This document shows positions 63,749 to 64,000 of a stretch of 64,000 nucleotides of DNA, in pieces. Source of the DNA: Hyphomicrobiales bacterium (GTDB lineage Bacteria; Pseudomonadota; Alphaproteobacteria; Rhizobiales; Ancalomicrobiaceae); contig JAJTBO010000003.1 of assembly GCA_021286855.1 (NCBI GenBank), positions 305,638-369,637 on the forward strand, given 5' to 3'. The stretch's first letter is position 1; each line of letters begins with the position of its first letter. Both the position numbers and the translations under genes were made by a program. Under the pieces are notes generated by a model. The model did not search any database. It was given only the letters and a program-made list of their open reading frames with translations, and was not told the DNA's origin.

Positions 63749-63914
63749 TGGAACCCCCCTTCTTCGGGGACCGGCGGACGAGTTCCGTCCACGCACGGTC
63801 CTGAACCGTGGCGCTCGCCCCGAGACGGGGCCGTTCGAAGGACCGGCGGACGGGCCGCCGGCCGGCTGTCGGGAGTGGGGGTCGCGGCGTGCGGGGCCGC
63901 GATCCCCGCGCCGA

Positions 63915-64000
63915 TCACTGAGCGGCGGCTTCCTTGGCCTGCAGCTCGGCGAGCTGCTGCTCCTCGGTCTTCATGATGCCGAACTCGATGAGCATGTCCT
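63915..64000 (-). CDS. nifH: Nitrogenase iron protein, C-terminal fragment
   Basis: The last 27 or so codons of nif[22 protein letters not shown] then an Ala-rich end. The segment [11 protein letters not shown] is diagnostic for dinitrogenase reductase. The body of the gene lies beyond the window edge, so the P-loop and cluster cysteines cannot be checked. Confidence 0.9.
   Translation of the reverse strand, partial: DMLIEFGIMKTEEQQLAELQAKEAAAQ

Noticed and set aside
61646..63976. 776-codon plus-strand frame opposite nifD
   Set aside because: Antisense shadow of nifD/nifK, which are unmistakable on the minus strand.
1..64000. CRISPR arrays, tRNA or rRNA genes, insertion sequences, prophage genes
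   Set aside because: No regularly spaced direct repeats, no cloverleaf or rRNA-like sequence and no transposase or integrase motifs were noticed on either strand.

Overview
The window is a roughly 64 kb piece of a GC-rich (about two-thirds G+C or more by eye) chromosome from a nitrogen-fixing alphaproteobacterium, probably of the order Hyphomicrobiales. The evidence is the alphaproteobacterial nif/fix gene set with NifA/sigma-54 promoters, the phn C-P lyase operon, the late aerobic-type cobalamin genes cobO/cobQ/cobC/cobD, and small intergenic palindromic elements of the kind common in rhizobia. A more precise placement is inference only. No rRNA, tRNA, CRISPR array, transposase or integrase was seen.

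Layout. (1) 1-3.1 kb: parts of a biotin-dependent, Na+-pumping acyl-CoA decarboxylase (membrane beta subunit cut by the window edge, small OadG-like subunit, carboxyltransferase, biotin carrier), split over two divergent transcripts. (2) 3.2-15.6 kb: phosphonate/phosphite uptake (phnC-D-E1-E2), the GntR regulator phnF with a clear palindromic operator, and a tightly overlapping C-P lyase operon phnG-H-I-J-K-L-hexapeptide-M-N-DUF1045. (3) 15.6-31 kb: housekeeping and accessory genes: an acetyltransferase, a TetR-controlled ABC exporter, a nif-associated ArsC-like gene with a sigma-54-like promoter, an AsmA/DUF3971 giant, a Bcp peroxiredoxin, an M23 peptidase, uppP, prfB with an intact programmed +1 frameshift, a hydrolase, and a chemoreceptor split into PAS and MCP proteins. 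(4) 31.3-35.5 kb: cobC, cobD, cobQ, cobO. (5) 35.8-64 kb: the nitrogen fixation region, nearly all on the minus strand: fixABCX; iscA-nifU-nifS-nifV-cysE-nifW; nifE-nifN-nifX-DUF269-DUF683-fdxB-nifQ; nifD, nifK and the last codons of nifH at the right edge. It is broken up by non-nif genes (a DsbA-like protein, XRE-cupin, GNAT, LysR and YeiH between fixA and nifW; DUF2336, an MFS transporter, a membrane protein, a voltage-gated K+ channel and an AT-rich HNH nuclease gene between nifE and nifK).

How the genes work together. NifH, NifD and NifK are the nitrogenase; NifE/N/X/Q/V build FeMo-cofactor (scaffold, molybdenum, homocitrate); IscA, NifU and NifS with CysE supply Fe-S clusters and cysteine sulfur; FdxB and FixABCX supply low-potential electrons. 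Three transcription units (fixA, iscA, nifE) carry -24/-12 promoters together with TGT-N10-ACA NifA boxes that share an extended consensus. Molybdate transport, nifA, nifB and most of nifH lie outside the window.

The most unusual points are a NifA box placed downstream of the nifE promoter, the AT-rich HNH gene sitting directly behind the nifK terminator, palindromic elements inserted between nifD and nifK and between nifU and nifS, a C-P lyase operon with no phnP but a 2H-type (DUF1045) enzyme that could replace it, and the divergent cobC/cobD pair whose start codons overlap.
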